DNA of 64,000 nucleotides from Elysia crispata (GCA_033675545.1 JAWDGP010001105.1:737001-801000); one strand, 5' to 3'. Positions 1 to 12,482 are shown, numbered from the stretch's first letter. Notes: generated by a model not told the origin, from the sequence alone. Program-made: numbers and translations.

Positions 1-3000
1 GTGCAGAAATTGCAAAGAAAATCCTATTGTTAACAAAATCACAGTTGTTCACATGGTTTTTATTTGTTTTTTGTTTTTTTTCTTTTTCATAAATAATTTT
101 CAAACAAAGTGTCATCACTTACCTCCGTCAAATCAATTTGATCTTTCATTAGCACTCAAAATGAAAGAAAATTTGTTCAAATAACTTGCAATTTTCAGAA
201 TATAGTGTACCTGTAATGAAATTTCAAATGAGATTATTGTTGATCTGTTAAGCCTTAGCTAGCTATGTCTTTTCTATATTTTTCCATTCTGAAGACAATA
301 AATAGCGGGCCTTATTATTTTGTTGCCGATGTTGATGATTTAAATTCTCAATATTAAAAATGACTGGTGTTGATTTTTGCAGCTATATTTTTTTTAACAC
401 AAAGTGAATGGTTTCAGACCAACAATATTTATATATGTATGTATGTTCAATAGGTATACCTTTGTTATTGTTTTTCCATCTTGTATCTCTGATTTAATAG
501 TAACTAATATGGGAACTGCAACATACATTTTATATTTGGTTATGTGACACACTGTCAATACGTCCTCTTCCACTGCCTTTCCCCCTCTCTTTACTTACTT
601 AAAGTTAAATTTTACCAAAGGGGACAAAAGTTTAGGGAATTTGATCTCAATTACTGTAATCTCTATATTTATTTAAAATATCCAGAGGTTTGTAGCAAGC
701 TCATTGTTTCAATCAATATGGAGGTCCATTGTAATTTATATTTACAACAATCTTGCATTTAATTATGCCTTATAGTTAAAATGTAATGATGCACTCCTCT
801 ATTCAAATGCTCCATAGTGTTAAAAAAAAAAACTACAGCAAATCAAAGGGAAAAAAAGAATAAAATATTTTGCCTTGGTCAGGCCCAACTATTTAAAGTG
901 ATCAATTTGCCACTGCCAATTGTACTCAGTATAATGTACTTTATCACTTTAAGATTAATTTAGTTTTTACCATTGTATCCATTAATGTGATTGATTATTA
1001 TGTGATATGCCATTTACTAATTAAATTCCAGAAAGGCACAACTTCTTTCAGCCTGGGTGATTTTATTTTGTCCCTACTTTTTCTGCAGATTTTGGAAAGG
1101 AATTACAGAATGACATTTTGCTTCTTAACTTTGATGAAAAGTAGAAGCAAGATAATTCAGCCCAGACGGGGGTAATCAGTTATAAAATTATCCATTGGAT
1201 ATCCTTGTGATATGATGTCTTGAAAAAAATTATAGTTTTCTGTAACTAATATTTCATTTTTAGACTAGTTTCAAGTTAGTTTCTCCTTTATGCTGAATAT
1301 TTGTTCATCCTTTAGGTGGTTAATTTAATACAGATCTTTTCAGTGAATCTCAGAAATTTGTATATCCCTAAAAGACTTTTCGATATCCCTTTCGCAAATC
1401 TTGGTGTGATTAGTTTCACAAATCAGATATAATTATGAACACTTAAATTGATAGAGCAGCTAAAACAGACTGAGGCCTTGAAATCATTGCTTTTGGTGTA
1501 CCAAAACCAATCATTTGCTACATGATTTTTTTTTTTGCATTAATCATTATTTAGAAAAGGAAAAGCAAATAAAACAATAAATATCTCTGACTAAAATCAG
1601 CTAATTATACTTTTCCAGCATTTTTTAGATGTCAGCTTAAGGTTGACAAAATAAGAAAGTATCATTGCCTTTGCTTCCAAAACAAATACCATAAATTCAG
1701 AACCATAGATATTGCACTTGTGAGTGCTTTTGCATGTAGGACTTTTCACCATAAACAAAAAGAGCTCTACAAGATGCCGAAATGAAGTGCAATTTGCTAA
1801 ATCTAGATTCTGTATCGGCATTAAACGACATCCAAAGCTGTGCTCAGGCCCATAGCTTAATGTTGATTCTAAAGGAAGATAGGGAATAAATTTAACTTTT
1901 TTGCCATTGTTTGCAATGAACCCAATAAAATCCCAGGTTTGAACCCAACTTTATTAGGTAGGTCTGTTGTCATTTAACTTTTAGTTTTACAATTTCAGAT
2001 AATGTTATGTTTTCTTTAGTTCATTTTTTTTATTTTGTATTCTTAGTAACAACAAATATGTTGAGAAAAATACATGTATGTCAGTATACTGAAGCCAAAT
2101 TAGTGTTTAAAGATTAGAAATATTCCAGTACCTTGAGCATGCGGTTAGCGAGATAAGAATTCATTTTGATTTTTTTTTTAATATAAGCAACATCTTTTCT
2201 CATGCCATCTTAGAAAGTTTGGGCTTTTGGAATTTGGAAAGGGTAATATAGGTAAATTTTATTTATTACTTAGGATATTTTGAAGACAATGAATTCTGAA
2301 AGCAAACTACCTAGACAATGAACATGTTCATGTCTCTTTAATAATTGAAAATATGATCAGGAAAGGTTTTAATAAAGCTTTCTCAAATGCTCTGTAAAGT
2401 GTCAGTGTTGAAATTATTTTTTAAGCCTTTTTTTTCTTGATTCCTTTTTCCATTCACTAACAAGATTGTGCACTAAAATATTTTACGAAGTAGATCCCAA
2501 CCATAACCTTATATCTCTCAGCTCTGAAACCACATTTCTCCCTTTTTTCATAGAAGCTGCTCTACTTCTCCTTCTCTAGCCTCCTCTTTACTTTCCCCTC
2601 TCTCTTCTTTTAATTGTATCCCTGGTTACTATTCATCGCAAACTACTGGTACTCGGCAAAATGGTATACTTGTTTCTTGTCACCTGTATCATGCTGTACC
2701 TATGATCGTTTAGTATTAGATTTTTCAGGCGTGTTATAATAGTGAATAAATCCAATCTGCAGTGTCAGTGCATGCTACTGCTTTTATCTCTCTTCAGCAT
2801 AGAGATTAAAAGTATTGATTGGATCGCAGTAAACCTGCACATTTGACAATTACAGGTAGACCTGCTACAAAAATTGCACCAGAACCTAGAGGCAGAAGAT
2901 TGAAAGATAGGAATTATTTTTTTAAATGTTTTTAAAAGGCAATCTTGGTTTGAAATGCTAGATCACTAAAAACAACATTGGCTGTGAACGCTCCAGAGGG

Positions 3001-3780
3001 CAAACACTTAGGAAATGGAAAAGATATTAATACAGGGAATCGGTGAGAGAAAAAGTAAGATTTTGCTGTGGACAATCCTCACAATGGTCAAATCTTTTAT
3101 GTAACTTTTATAGACAATGTTTTCGCTCCTGCACCATTCAGAAACAATAAATTTTGCACTCATAAATAATATTCATTACAAGCCATGCGCATGGTTACAG
3201 GTAACTACCCATAGATTGATACAGTTTGGTGTTCACCATTATCGAAACTATAGTATATGATTTCCATCAGACCAGCAAGGATAGAAAGGGGAAAAAATGG
3301 GCAATGTTTCAAAAGATCTGGGGATGAAATTTCCCCGAAGTTTAAGGGACAGAAATGGAAAAATAATCTTTTACCTAAACATTGTTCACTTTTCCAAAGT
3401 AATTGTCACTCGTCCAAAGATTTTTATTTGACGTGATGGTCTGTACTATTGCAATCTTACCAAAAAGATGGGCATCATATGTGTCAAAACGATACTTTGA
3501 ACTGAACATTTCAAGTTCTTGCGAGAGAAGTTGTTTTTGCAAACCAATCAGTAAAGATTCTTCAACTGAACCTTGAGGGATACCAAATCTGAAGACATGA
3601 TAAGAGGATTTTCCCTTCTAATGAATACAATTACATCTAACTATGGGCCACGGAACAGGGCCAGTCTCCAAGTACTGAAAGGACATGAATTTTAGACAGT
3701 TGAAAAATCTCTTTCACATATTTGCATGTGATAAATAAAATATCAACATTCTTCAACATTAATTTTACCACCTTCCTAAT
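1..3780. other. AT-rich non-coding region
   Basis: No open frame in this stretch is longer than about 75 codons, and none shows recognisable protein character. The sequence is AT-rich with scattered short T and A runs. It may include untranslated or intronic sequence of a gene lying to the left, but I see no convincing exon and splice-site combination. Confidence 0.6.
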
Positions 3781-4614
3781 TACAGACTTATTGTTGAAAA
3801 GTATTTTGAAATGCAAAAAGATATCAATGCTCGTTTTATAGATTACTCAAAAGCTCAATACAAACACTCTTAGTTTATCCGGTGCTTACAAACTATAGAC
3901 ATTGACCAGAGCGACACCGCTTTCATTTCCAGTCTGTATTGGCAACAATCCATACAGATCAGATTGATAGCACCATCTCAGACCCTCTAGAATTAAAGAA
4001 GGAGTTTTGCAGGCTGTGTTTTGTCTCCTGTGTTCTTCAATTTCAGAATTTTGAATATCCTCCCTGTCTAAAGGTAGGTCACAATATCCTTCCTTATGCT
4101 ATCTGCCCCAGTAGCTGGAAAAGAGATATTTCTACAAGAAATTTTGGATGAAGTAAAAATAGAGGATGAAAAGTTTGGGTTGCTGATGAAAGTACTAAAT
4201 AAAAATGGCCTTCTCCGAAAGCAACCACATTCCACAGATCTTAATGACAATCAATGGTAAGAGAGTTGAATAAGTACTGGTAATTTTACTCCAATACTTA
4301 AGAGTACTGTCTGTTGAGGATGGCCGTTGTGAAAATAGATCCTAAGACGTATTGGCATAACCAAAAAAAGTTGAGTGAAATGGCAGGACTACTCCCCAGT
4401 CATGACCTGCCCCTAGTTAGTTACCAAACTACGCTTAACAAAATGGCGTGTATGGTCATCTGCCCACTATGGATATGAAACTTTGACGCTGGCACCGGCA
4501 TAAGACTATGAGCTTTTGAGATAAAGACCTACAGAAGAATATCCCGTGGTTCATGGACAATGAAGAATTTGGGATACTTCCTTAACGCGTGCGGAAGGGG
4601 GGGGGGAGAGAGGG

Positions 4615-4702
<88 letters not shown>

Positions 4703-4765
4703 GAAGATTGGTCAGCAATAATCTCCAACGTCATATGTAACACGGATCATCGATGATGAATGCAG
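3781..4765 (+). pseudogene. decayed non-LTR retrotransposon (LINE) reverse transcriptase
   Basis: Translated in shifting plus-strand frames, the segment reads like the C-terminal half of a LINE reverse transcriptase. In order there are: EMQKDINARFIDYSKA (about 3810-3855, the palm block usually followed by F.. and a catalytic Asp region), LYWQQ (about 3935), a SDPLELKK-like block followed by CVLSPVFFNF (about 3975-4045), YGYETLTL (about 4468-4492, usually YGCETWTL), RPTEEYP (about 4525) and a DWSAIISNV tail (about 4707-4735). Stops and frameshifts separate nearly every block, so the copy is dead. The YADD block is not visible. A GA/GACA microsatellite interrupts the 3' part. I can place it as a non-LTR element but not safely in a clade (RTE-, CR1- and Jockey-like tails look alike at this decay). 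Confidence 0.75.
4596..4702 (+). repeat. (G)n-(GA)n-(GACA)n compound microsatellite
   Basis: A poly-G run passes into about 20 GA units and then about 13 GACA units. It sits inside the decayed LINE copy and separates its RRIS-like block from its tail. Confidence 0.95.
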
Positions 4766-5605
4766 AACCCGATTCATTGACTATGATTGTGCTGGTCACC
4801 AATGTCAACTGCAACCGTTAAAGACGAGATATAGGAAGAGTATATGTTATGATGATATATCAATCATTAAATTTTCTGGTTGAACAGACGCTCCTTGCTC
4901 GTGACACCAGTCTACAAAGAGGTCCAATGTGTTAAGAGCATCGTTTTCAAAAGTTCGCGCGACGTAATGTGTTGCTATTCATAGATCGGGATAGGTTTCA
5001 TTCTTTTAACCGTTAATCTACCCTAAACCAATAACATGTCTCTATAACTTATGTGAATAATCAAAAAGACTTAGTTTATGAAGAATTATAGTGTAAAGTT
5101 GTTTTATTGCATATACTACCAATTTCAGCTGTGCGTAAAATTTTCCATACTTCTACCTTAAGTTTTTATAGTAATCCAAATATTCTGTTTTTAAAATATC
5201 GGTGCTCCAAATGCTGTTCTCTTTTACTTATTTGTTTTCACTATTTTTTTTTTTTTTTTTTTTTTTTGTTAATAAATACATACATACATAAATAGAAGAA
5301 AAAAAAAGAAAATAAAAAGAAAAGATCGTTTTTAATTGCAAATACATGTAGTTTTAAGATAGAAGAATAATAATCTAGCAGTTTGTCTCCCCTTACAGAT
5401 ATGAATTTTGGGCCTTTGATAAACATGACTTTCACAAGTTGTTCAAAAATTTTCTACAGTCTTCTCTGTTGTTTTTTTTTTTTTCCTCACACGTCGTTTT
5501 CTTTCTTTTTTTTTTTTTTCTTGTTTCTGGAAAGCAGAGGTACGTCAAATCTCCGCTTTCTTATAGCCAGGAGTAAATAAATTGTGAATTTGCGATTAAT
5601 CTGCT
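4766..5605. other. non-coding, poly-T/poly-A rich spacer
   Basis: This region lies 3' of the GPCR gene on the minus strand. It contains T runs at about 5246-5268 and 5502-5520 and an A-rich stretch near 5298-5325. The small open frames here are translations of these homopolymers. No gene is seen. Confidence 0.7.
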
Positions 5606-6652
5606 TCAGTTTTTTTGCTTTAATGAAATCATTGAGAGAAATGCAGATCTGTACTTGCTGTTAAAGTTATAGTACACGAAGATGTTGAGTGATGCGTTCA
5701 GGTAAGAAAGTGTATTGCTAACGATAGTAAATGTAGTAAATAAATGTCTAAACTGTGAAGTAACGGAAAGTTCAGGATTGATGAGACGACCTGTTGAATA
5801 GAGCAAGAACGGCAACTGCGACACTATGAAGATGGTGCATACCAAAACTACTGACTTGATCAATTGTAGATCTTTCGACGCCAATCCATGGGAAGCAGTT
5901 TGCTCTGTGGTCTGATTGACAGCACAAGATCGTCGTATCTTGGAGGCCTCGTAGAGTTTGAAAATGAGGACACTGACGCAGATTATCATTACGGTAAAGT
6001 TGATCCAGATAACGAAGCCTCGGTTTAAAACGTCGTTGATACGAGCCATGGAGTCACGGTTTACTGCTGCCAGATACACGGATGAAACGTTTGTTGTGGG
6101 ATCTGTTCTCCACGCAATCCGAAAGATGCTCAATACTGGAACACGCAGCAAGACAACTAATAAAACCACCATTTTGACTGTTCGCGACTTGGTGAATACT
6201 GATTTAAATCTGAGAGGCATGGCCACACATGCACAGCGAACAACACCCAGAGTGACCGAGATAAATGCGGAGAGATCGTAAGCAGTGAAGGCAGGCCAGT
6301 AGAATAGGTACATGACAAAACTATCGTCAAAGGGCCACTGCCAGTTCCTGGCATAATTCAATATGACAAAACCACACACTGATGGCGTGTTGAAGATTAG
6401 AAACGCGAGATCGGACACTGAAAGTGAAAACAGCAACACTATGACGTTATCTTTTATCCCTGCTTTGAGAAAAGTAACAATGTTGGGAGTGTTTGCTAAC
6501 ACTCCGAATATGATTATAGCAGGCCAAGTTGGAGTTAAAACTTTGAATGTCAGAACGAATGCACGAAAGTAAGGCATTGAAAAAGTATTAAACATTGTGA
6601 GATTCAACTTCGCCTCAAGAGTCAGCGATATGTTCACATTATCAGCTTCCAT
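5606..6652 (-). CDS. class A GPCR, molluscan chemosensory-receptor-like, intronless
   Basis: A single uninterrupted frame of 348 residues encodes a seven-transmembrane receptor. The N-terminus has N-glycosylation sequons at N7 and N17. Hydrophobic segments lie near residues 38-62, 70-98, 118-143, 160-180, 212-233, 265-287 and 303-327. SVSDLAF carries the TM2 aspartate (D81). The DRY position reads VVRC (137-140), and NPxxY is replaced by LNASLNIFVYY (318-328). Both variants, together with PLRFKSVFT after TM3 and KDLQLIKSVVLVC entering TM6, match the group often annotated in sea slugs as chemosensory receptors. No cysteine is available for the usual TM3-ECL2 disulfide. The absence of introns fits retroposed or locally expanded receptor families. 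Ligand and tissue are unknown. The start Met is the first in frame and leaves a short extracellular tail. It could also be named FMRFamide-receptor-like. Confidence 0.88.
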   Translation of the reverse strand: MEADNVNISLTLEAKLNLTMFNTFSMPYFRAFVLTFKVLTPTWPAIIIFGVLANTPNIVTFLKAGIKDNVIVLLFSLSVSDLAFLIFNTPSVCGFVILNYARNWQWPFDDSFVMYLFYWPAFTAYDLSAFISVTLGVVRCACVAMPLRFKSVFTKSRTVKMVVLLVVLLRVPVLSIFRIAWRTDPTTNVSSVYLAAVNRDSMARINDVLNRGFVIWINFTVMIICVSVLIFKLYEASKIRRSCAVNQTTEQTASHGLASKDLQLIKSVVLVCTIFIVSQLPFLLYSTGRLINPELSVTSQFRHLFTTFTIVSNTLSYLNASLNIFVYYNFNSKYRSAFLSMISLKQKN

Positions 6653-7619
6653 TTTCTCAACCTGCTTCCACTCTTTTTGCTTATCGACTTTAATGATTAC
6701 AAACGGTCTAGGGTGATCGGTGCATTAGGATCATTCATTTCTCACAATGCCATCTGTTAACTTAAACATGTCTATAATCAAAGAAACTATATACTGGACT
6801 GTACAAGTAGCTTAAGTTTGCTTTCCAAGAACTATACGTTTTTCAATCGGATGCACTCCTGATATCCTCGGATCTAAGGAAGAAGAAATAGGACATGTAT
6901 CTTCTTACTTCATAACGCAACCCACCGATTGCACTTAAAGTCGTTTATGACTGTTCACATATTATGACTCTACTTAAAGAAATCGAGCAAGTCTGTTTAT
7001 TTACCAATTATGAGCTGGCTGAAATAATTTGCTTCGAATCAGTAGCGTGGCAGTAAAGATGACATACTTGTTAATTATGGTGATTTTGTTATAATCATCT
7101 TGTATAACTCGCTTTTATAATGCTATTTGCCAATTACTTTTATGTAAAAGGACTAAAAATTATATTGTCGAAAAGGATAAAGAACGAAAGTAATAACCGT
7201 GTCTTTGCAGATAATTGTCATCATTAATGACGTCGCCAGCTACTTTCCAACAACTTCGCAGAAAGTAATTTTGTCAATTATCCAAAAATAATAATATTCT
7301 AAAATCTTGTTGATGACACCTGGCAATTATTTAATTTTGGTAAATTATGATGATTAACTGCGCATTGTCACGAGGTGTTTGCCTTATGTTGACTTTTGGT
7401 TGAAAAATAAAAAAAAAAATTCGAAGTGGATTTTTTCCCATCAAGTTTAATTACACCTCAAAGGTTAAAGTTAAACTACCCTTGAAGCACATACATCAAT
7501 GCGATATTTTTTCTTGGCAATGTGTACTTTTCCATCACAGCCTAAGAAGGAATGGAGGAAATAATATGATGTTTAACCAAGGAGTTCAGATGTCGCCTAT
7601 TTAATTATTAACTTCAGAG
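6653..7619. other. upstream flank of the GPCR; no gene seen
   Basis: This would hold the promoter and 5' UTR of the minus-strand receptor gene. It is AT-rich, has no convincing TATA box at a sensible distance and contains no coding-like frame. Confidence 0.6.
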
Positions 7620-8058
7620 ACATCTGTGTGTTGCCGAGTTTGTGTAAATTCCAGATTTCTTCACTAGAATACAATACGTGGGCAAACGTTTTCGAGCAAT
7701 CAGATAAAGGTAATAGGCAGTGTTCAGCTCAAGTTGCCACTGGATCAGTATTAGAGGAATCGGATTTGCAAGAAGAAATAGGGTATAAACAATCAGAGAG
7801 GGAGAGAAGAAAAAGGAAAACGGAATTTGATCGCCAAGAGGAATGAAACAGAGATAATGAAGGAAATAGAAGCGTTAAAATATAACATAACAGAAACGTT
7901 AAGAAACGGATGTAAAAAATCCATAGAGTGTGGGAGCATTTTCTTACCATTGAAAATCGAATGCAAGTAAAATGGACACAGCATGAACATAGATTATGGA
8001 ATAAGAAAAGAATTCATAGACCAATTTTTAACAAACGCATCAATACAAACGAGAATGT

Positions 8059-8066
8059 GTTAGTAC
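8059..8066 (+). repeat. left target-site duplication of the hAT-like element
   Basis: GTTAGTAC lies directly before the inverted end; its partner is GTTTGTAC at 9468-9475 (7 of 8 bases identical). Confidence 0.75.
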
Positions 8067-9467
8067 TAGTGCTGGGGTCTACCCGATTTTTTACTACTCG
8101 TCGAGTATCGGGACCCGAGGTGAAGGGTACCGCGTGCACGGCACATCCCGATCCGTGGTAGGCACGGCACACCCCGATCCGCGGCAGGCACGGTACACCC
8201 CGATCCGCGGCACGGTACGCCCCCGATCCGAGAGCCTAAAATTAAATCTAGGGACTCGGCACTGAATGCAGGTGAAGGCTCTCGAGTCATCGAGTCGCAG
8301 TCGTCAGTCAAGATTATTTTTTATTCGTTGTTGTTTTGTTTTATTCTATTTTGTAATTTTCTTTTTTTCCGTTTCTTTTTGCTTCTCATTGAATTTTTAT
8401 TATCTCAGTTTGTCTGTACATACCGGTAATTAAAGTTTAATCTGTATAGAGGCATGCATTATCATTCAATTAATATTAAAACGACAGAAGACTAAGATGA
8501 TAAGTTATGATTGCATGATTAATGACAAGCTTCTGTTCTTTAATATACACTTATTTATAGTTTGACTTTCACATTAAACGTAACACCGTAACATGATACA
8601 AAAACTAGAGATTATAACGCCCCTCCCCCCCCCCCCCCAACCCCACCCCCCCCCCAAAAAAAAAAAAAAAAAAAAAATCCTAAATATGAATCTGTTATTT
8701 TTTTTTCCTTAAATGACAATAATAAAAAAATTAGCTTAGCGTGCTGTTGCAACTGAAATTTACTAGGCCTAAGTATAATAATTCAAACAACAAATAAAGA
8801 CAAGCAGCAATCAGATTTAGCACATTTAACAAAATGCAACAAAAGGAAAATGATTGTTTTGTAAGCAGAACTAAATTTCATTGAAAAGTATAAACTCGTT
8901 ATTTTAGAGCGCAATAAGTCATAAGAAAAGCAGTGTAATAACATGAAGACAAAGCAAAAAAGGAGAGGATGATTCTAATCAGAGCAGAGAAGAATGGAGA
9001 GATCGGTGTAGTGTATACTGTATAGTGATTAACACAATAGGCCTACTACATATCTCTCAAAGATTGCGGTCTTTTACTGTGAAGAGTGTCTGGTTTTTTT
9101 TGGTTTTTTTTTAATTCCCCTTCCCCTAAATTTTCCTTGCGCAACGCTGACACCCTTCCCCCCCCCACACACACACACACATACACATACACAAATACAC
9201 ACAGTCAGAGATCGTGCCGACTGCTGACTGATGTATGGCGGGTAAGCCGGAAAGTTCTATCTCAAACAAAAATTTGTCGCCTACTTGTCTGCACTCTGCA
9301 CAGAATCAGTTCAAAATCGACGGTACGCATGAGACAATGAGAAGCTAGCACGGATCCCACGGCACGGCACGGCACAGTACCGCGTACCGTGCATCTACTC
9401 GATGTGCCGTGGATGTCGCTGCGTGCCGCGGGTAGGGTACCGATCCGTGCCGGTAGCCCCAGCACTA
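8067..9467. mobile_element. non-autonomous hAT-like DNA transposon, 1.4 kb, nested
   Basis: The ends are inverted: it opens with TAGTGCTGGGG and closes with CCCCAGCACTA. It is flanked by 8-bp direct repeats, GTTAGTAC (8059-8066) and GTTTGTAC (9468-9475), which differ at one base. Eight-base target duplications and TAGTG-type ends are hallmarks of the hAT superfamily. Just inside both ends are GC-rich subterminal arrays: on the left several roughly 27-bp repeats around CCCGATCCGCGGCA (8095-8235), on the right CACGG repeats (about 9350-9450). The interior is AT-rich and has no transposase frame, so it would depend on a partner element. It lies inside the decayed transposon described at 7620-10780, hence is younger than it. 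Confidence 0.82.
8617..8677 (+). repeat. poly-C then poly-A tract inside the hAT-like element
   Basis: C-rich runs (about 8622-8655) pass into about 22 consecutive A residues. Confidence 0.9.
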
Positions 9468-10780
9468 GTTTGTACGTCGTAGTAAAAAAAAAAAATGAAT
9501 ACTCAGATCAGTACGCACTTCTTACATAATGAAAACGCGTCCAGGTGTGCAAATCGTTTTCCCTGCAAGCTTGTGGATGATTCCAAAAAAAAAGAACAGT
9601 TTATGACAAAATTCTTAGGTGGTGAGAGTAAAAGTATTTTTCCACAACCAGCCAAGTTTAATGATGTGGCAAGCAATCCAATCCTAACTCTTATCAAGAC
9701 GTAATTGTTCACAATGAATCATGTTACCAAACTCTAGCATATTATCGATCCAGTCATGCACCGACGAGTAGATGTCTGCCGAGATATCAATGCACTAGGG
9801 TGAAGTCGTTGTGCCAAGATTTCAAAGATAAAAATGCTTTACAGATGTCTTTCAGAGGATTGTGCGAGATATTCAAAAGCGTGAACTTCTCGATGAACAT
9901 GCTGTCTGTCAGCATCATGATCTTTACAAGAAAGACTGCACTTGTGGAGAAAATTGTGATGTGTTAAGTATACAGCCTAGAGCACAAAACTAACAAAAAG
10001 AAATGAATATCAGCAAAACTAAAAAAAAACATGCATTGTATGTTAGTGGTAAGATTTATTTATCTGCTGATTCTTAGGAGGTATTATGCCCTCTCGACCG
10101 GAGGGCTTTAAAGTTTCACTTTTTACTAGAACACATACTGTCTTTAATGAAACATTTGCAGTGCTGGGAACTGGAAAAAAGAGATTATGCTCGCTTTATC
10201 TTGAAGCCATTTTGTGAAAGGCAGGACGAGGACATTGCCTCTGCGATTTAGGCTTACCTTTAAGGCTATGAGCATGAAAAAAGTTGTGATATGGCTAGAC
10301 AATTGTGCGGCTCAGAACAAAAAATAGTGTTTGTTCCCAACGCTCGCCTACCTCTTTAACAGTGACAAAGTAGATATTAGAGAGCTGAAGTAATGTGGAA
10401 AGGGACCATAGATACATGTCTGTAGATTAAAAACACCAACATATTGAAGAAAAAAAAAAAAAAAGACTAACGAACATGGGAAAAGTCAATGGTTTCAATG
10501 AATTCAAAACAATACCGTACAAGTAAAGCCGAATTTCAAGAGATATAAATGTCTGTGTCCTGTCTTCTAGAGTGAAAGCCAGGCATTAGTCCATACTTGT
10601 GAAGAAGTTGGAGAAACACCTATACTTGTCAGGGTGGTGGGTCTGAATTTCACTAGAGGCAGCCACATGCTTAGGTAGAAAAATGCATTTCATGAATATT
10701 TTTGTGCATTAGAGTATCTCAAGTCTACTTGGGAGTTGTAAGATGAACCAACTAGACGTTATACAAAACTTTAAAAACAT

Positions 10781-11639
10781 TTGAAATCATAAAGCAATTG
10801 GTTATTCTGACGCACCAACAATACAAGCATTCTGTTTGGGTTGTTTTTTTTTGAGGATTCATGCTTTCTTTTTTGTTGTTGTTGTTTTTTTATACACATT
10901 CGCATGTATTTGAAAGGTTTTATACATTTTGTTTTGATAAAACAATGCTCTATTTTAGTTGCGTGGAAAATTTTTCAGTTGTTTTTTTTTTTAGTAAAAA
11001 GAAAAAAGGGCCTTTTACTCAATAAATCTCCCTTCAAAATTTTTTTTCCGCTGACCATTAATGTCTGTGTAGTTACATGTGTGCCGACAATTTTTATAAG
11101 GGGAAAGGGAAAAGGGGCCGGGTTGGGGGGGTGGGGGGGGGAGGGGGGCTTCTATTATGTAATATTGAACTTTGAAGTCCTGCTTTTTATTTACCTTATT
11201 ATGTTGCTGGCATTTGAGATTCCTTAGCGTAAAGTTGTTGATGCTGTGTAGCTGAAGGATTCACTAAAGACGATACTGTCGTAACTTTTATTTCAATAAA
11301 AATAATCTAACTACTAGGCTAGACCGTTTAGAGCAGCACAGGAAAGAATAAAATCTAGGGTAAGATGAGTTGAAGGGTGACCCACCCGGGGTGCACCGTA
11401 GGTGAGATTGGCGCTATTTTATCTTGTTCAAATGTTTTTGAAAAAAAAATTTCATTAAATTAAACAAATCAGAAATCTTAGATTGTGTATTTAGTTTTAA
11501 TCTGATGAGCTTTTTGCTGCTGATTCCAAATCTGCTATTTATTATAAGATTGGTTGGAAAAGATGTTTCTTGAAAAAAACTGCCCTGCCTCATTGACAAT
11601 CGCAAAGCCCGCAAACTATGCGCGGCCCATCCCCTGCTA
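10781..11639. other. non-coding spacer with G-rich run
   Basis: Spacer between the decayed transposon and the tandem enzyme units. The longest open frame (about 128 codons from 10841) is built from T-rich and G-rich low-complexity DNA and does not look like protein. A potential G-quadruplex lies inside it. Confidence 0.65.
11101..11149 (+). other. potential G-quadruplex
   Basis: The plus strand carries more than five separated runs of three or more G residues within about 50 bases, with short loops (A, CC, TT, T, A). Confidence 0.6.
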
Positions 11640-12482
11640 TCATTGTTGGAATAGGACGATAGAGTAGTGCTCTATCTGTTATAATTAATGTCCATCACAG
11701 AGAGCTATTGTGGCAGTAACGTTAATCAAATAAAGTATCCCATCAGCACAAGACTACACTGAAATCACCCCATCTTCTGCATTCCACTGTCAAGAGAGCA
11801 AGCAAAGGACGATGCTCGCTAATAATAATTTTATTTAATTTGCAAGGCCAAGGCCAAGACAAGGTTCGATATTGACAAGGTTAGAGGAGATCTGTTTTCT
11901 TCTACCGACACCGGCGACTGAGGGCGAGGACCGATTAATCTATCTCAATTGCAGCGCTCTCACATTAAGTGATGGATTTATTGCGGAATTCAGCGGGTTA
12001 TGGCTATTGTTTTCTACGTAATAATTATTATCCGTGTGTGGAAGAAAACGAAAAGCGAGCGCAAGCCATTCTTAAGTGAGAAGTGTCACTTTCAAACCTG
12101 TCTTCCCCTGAAATCCAGCTGCTGCTTCTTTCCGTAAGATTTTATTTTAATTTTAAATTCTGCTTCAGCTTTTTAGAACCCTTTGGTATAGCGAAGATCT
12201 TTCAGAAAAAAAATTAGAGTATGCGACCCTCATAGCTTAAGTTTGAATAGAAATAAAGCTTAACTCAGTGACAAAAATTTTAATCCTTGACCATTATTTA
12301 CGTCGCAGTTTATCATATTACGGTGACAATCATTATTTGAATTTTCTCTGCTTGTTAGTACATTTGTTCAGTAAAAATGATTTCCTCCTTATGTTTTGTT
12401 AAGCAATATGTTAATACTTAATCTACTTAAGTATTTCAAAGTGATATATTTTTTTTTCTATTTTCCCTATCTCTTTCAATTC
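11640..12482 (+). promoter_or_regulatory. conserved upstream region of enzyme copy 1
   Basis: This non-coding segment aligns with 25950-27080 upstream of copy 2, though with small indels. The most similar parts are 11690-11790, 11880-12000 and 12020-12120. It holds the promoter and probable enhancers of the gene; no other gene is seen in it. Confidence 0.5.

Larger units (their letters stand above)
7620..10780 (+). pseudogene. decayed transposon-type protein with DNC..QNK core, split by a hAT-like insertion
   Basis: The plus strand gives fragments of one protein in several frames: an acidic and basic N-terminal part up to about 8058, then after the inserted element a Cys/His block (KKDCTCGENCDVL, about 9930-9967), a segment reading FTRTHTVFNETFA (about 10120-10160) and VVIWLDNCAAQNK (about 10283-10322), followed by CLFPTLAYLFNSD and a KRYKCLCPVF-like block. 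I recognise this block order from repetitive, transposase-like proteins common in mollusc and arthropod genomes; I believe Pfam has a DUF (DUF7869) with the DNC.GQNK motif, but I cannot verify that here. Frameshifts and stops are frequent, so it is not functional. The usual start and ends of the element are not visible. Confidence 0.6.

Noticed and set aside
5958-6281. 107-codon plus-strand frame
   Set aside because: It is the antisense shadow of the intact GPCR gene.
10841-11227. 128-codon plus-strand frame
   Set aside because: Made of poly-T and poly-G stretches (Phe/Cys and Gly/Trp runs) with no domain.
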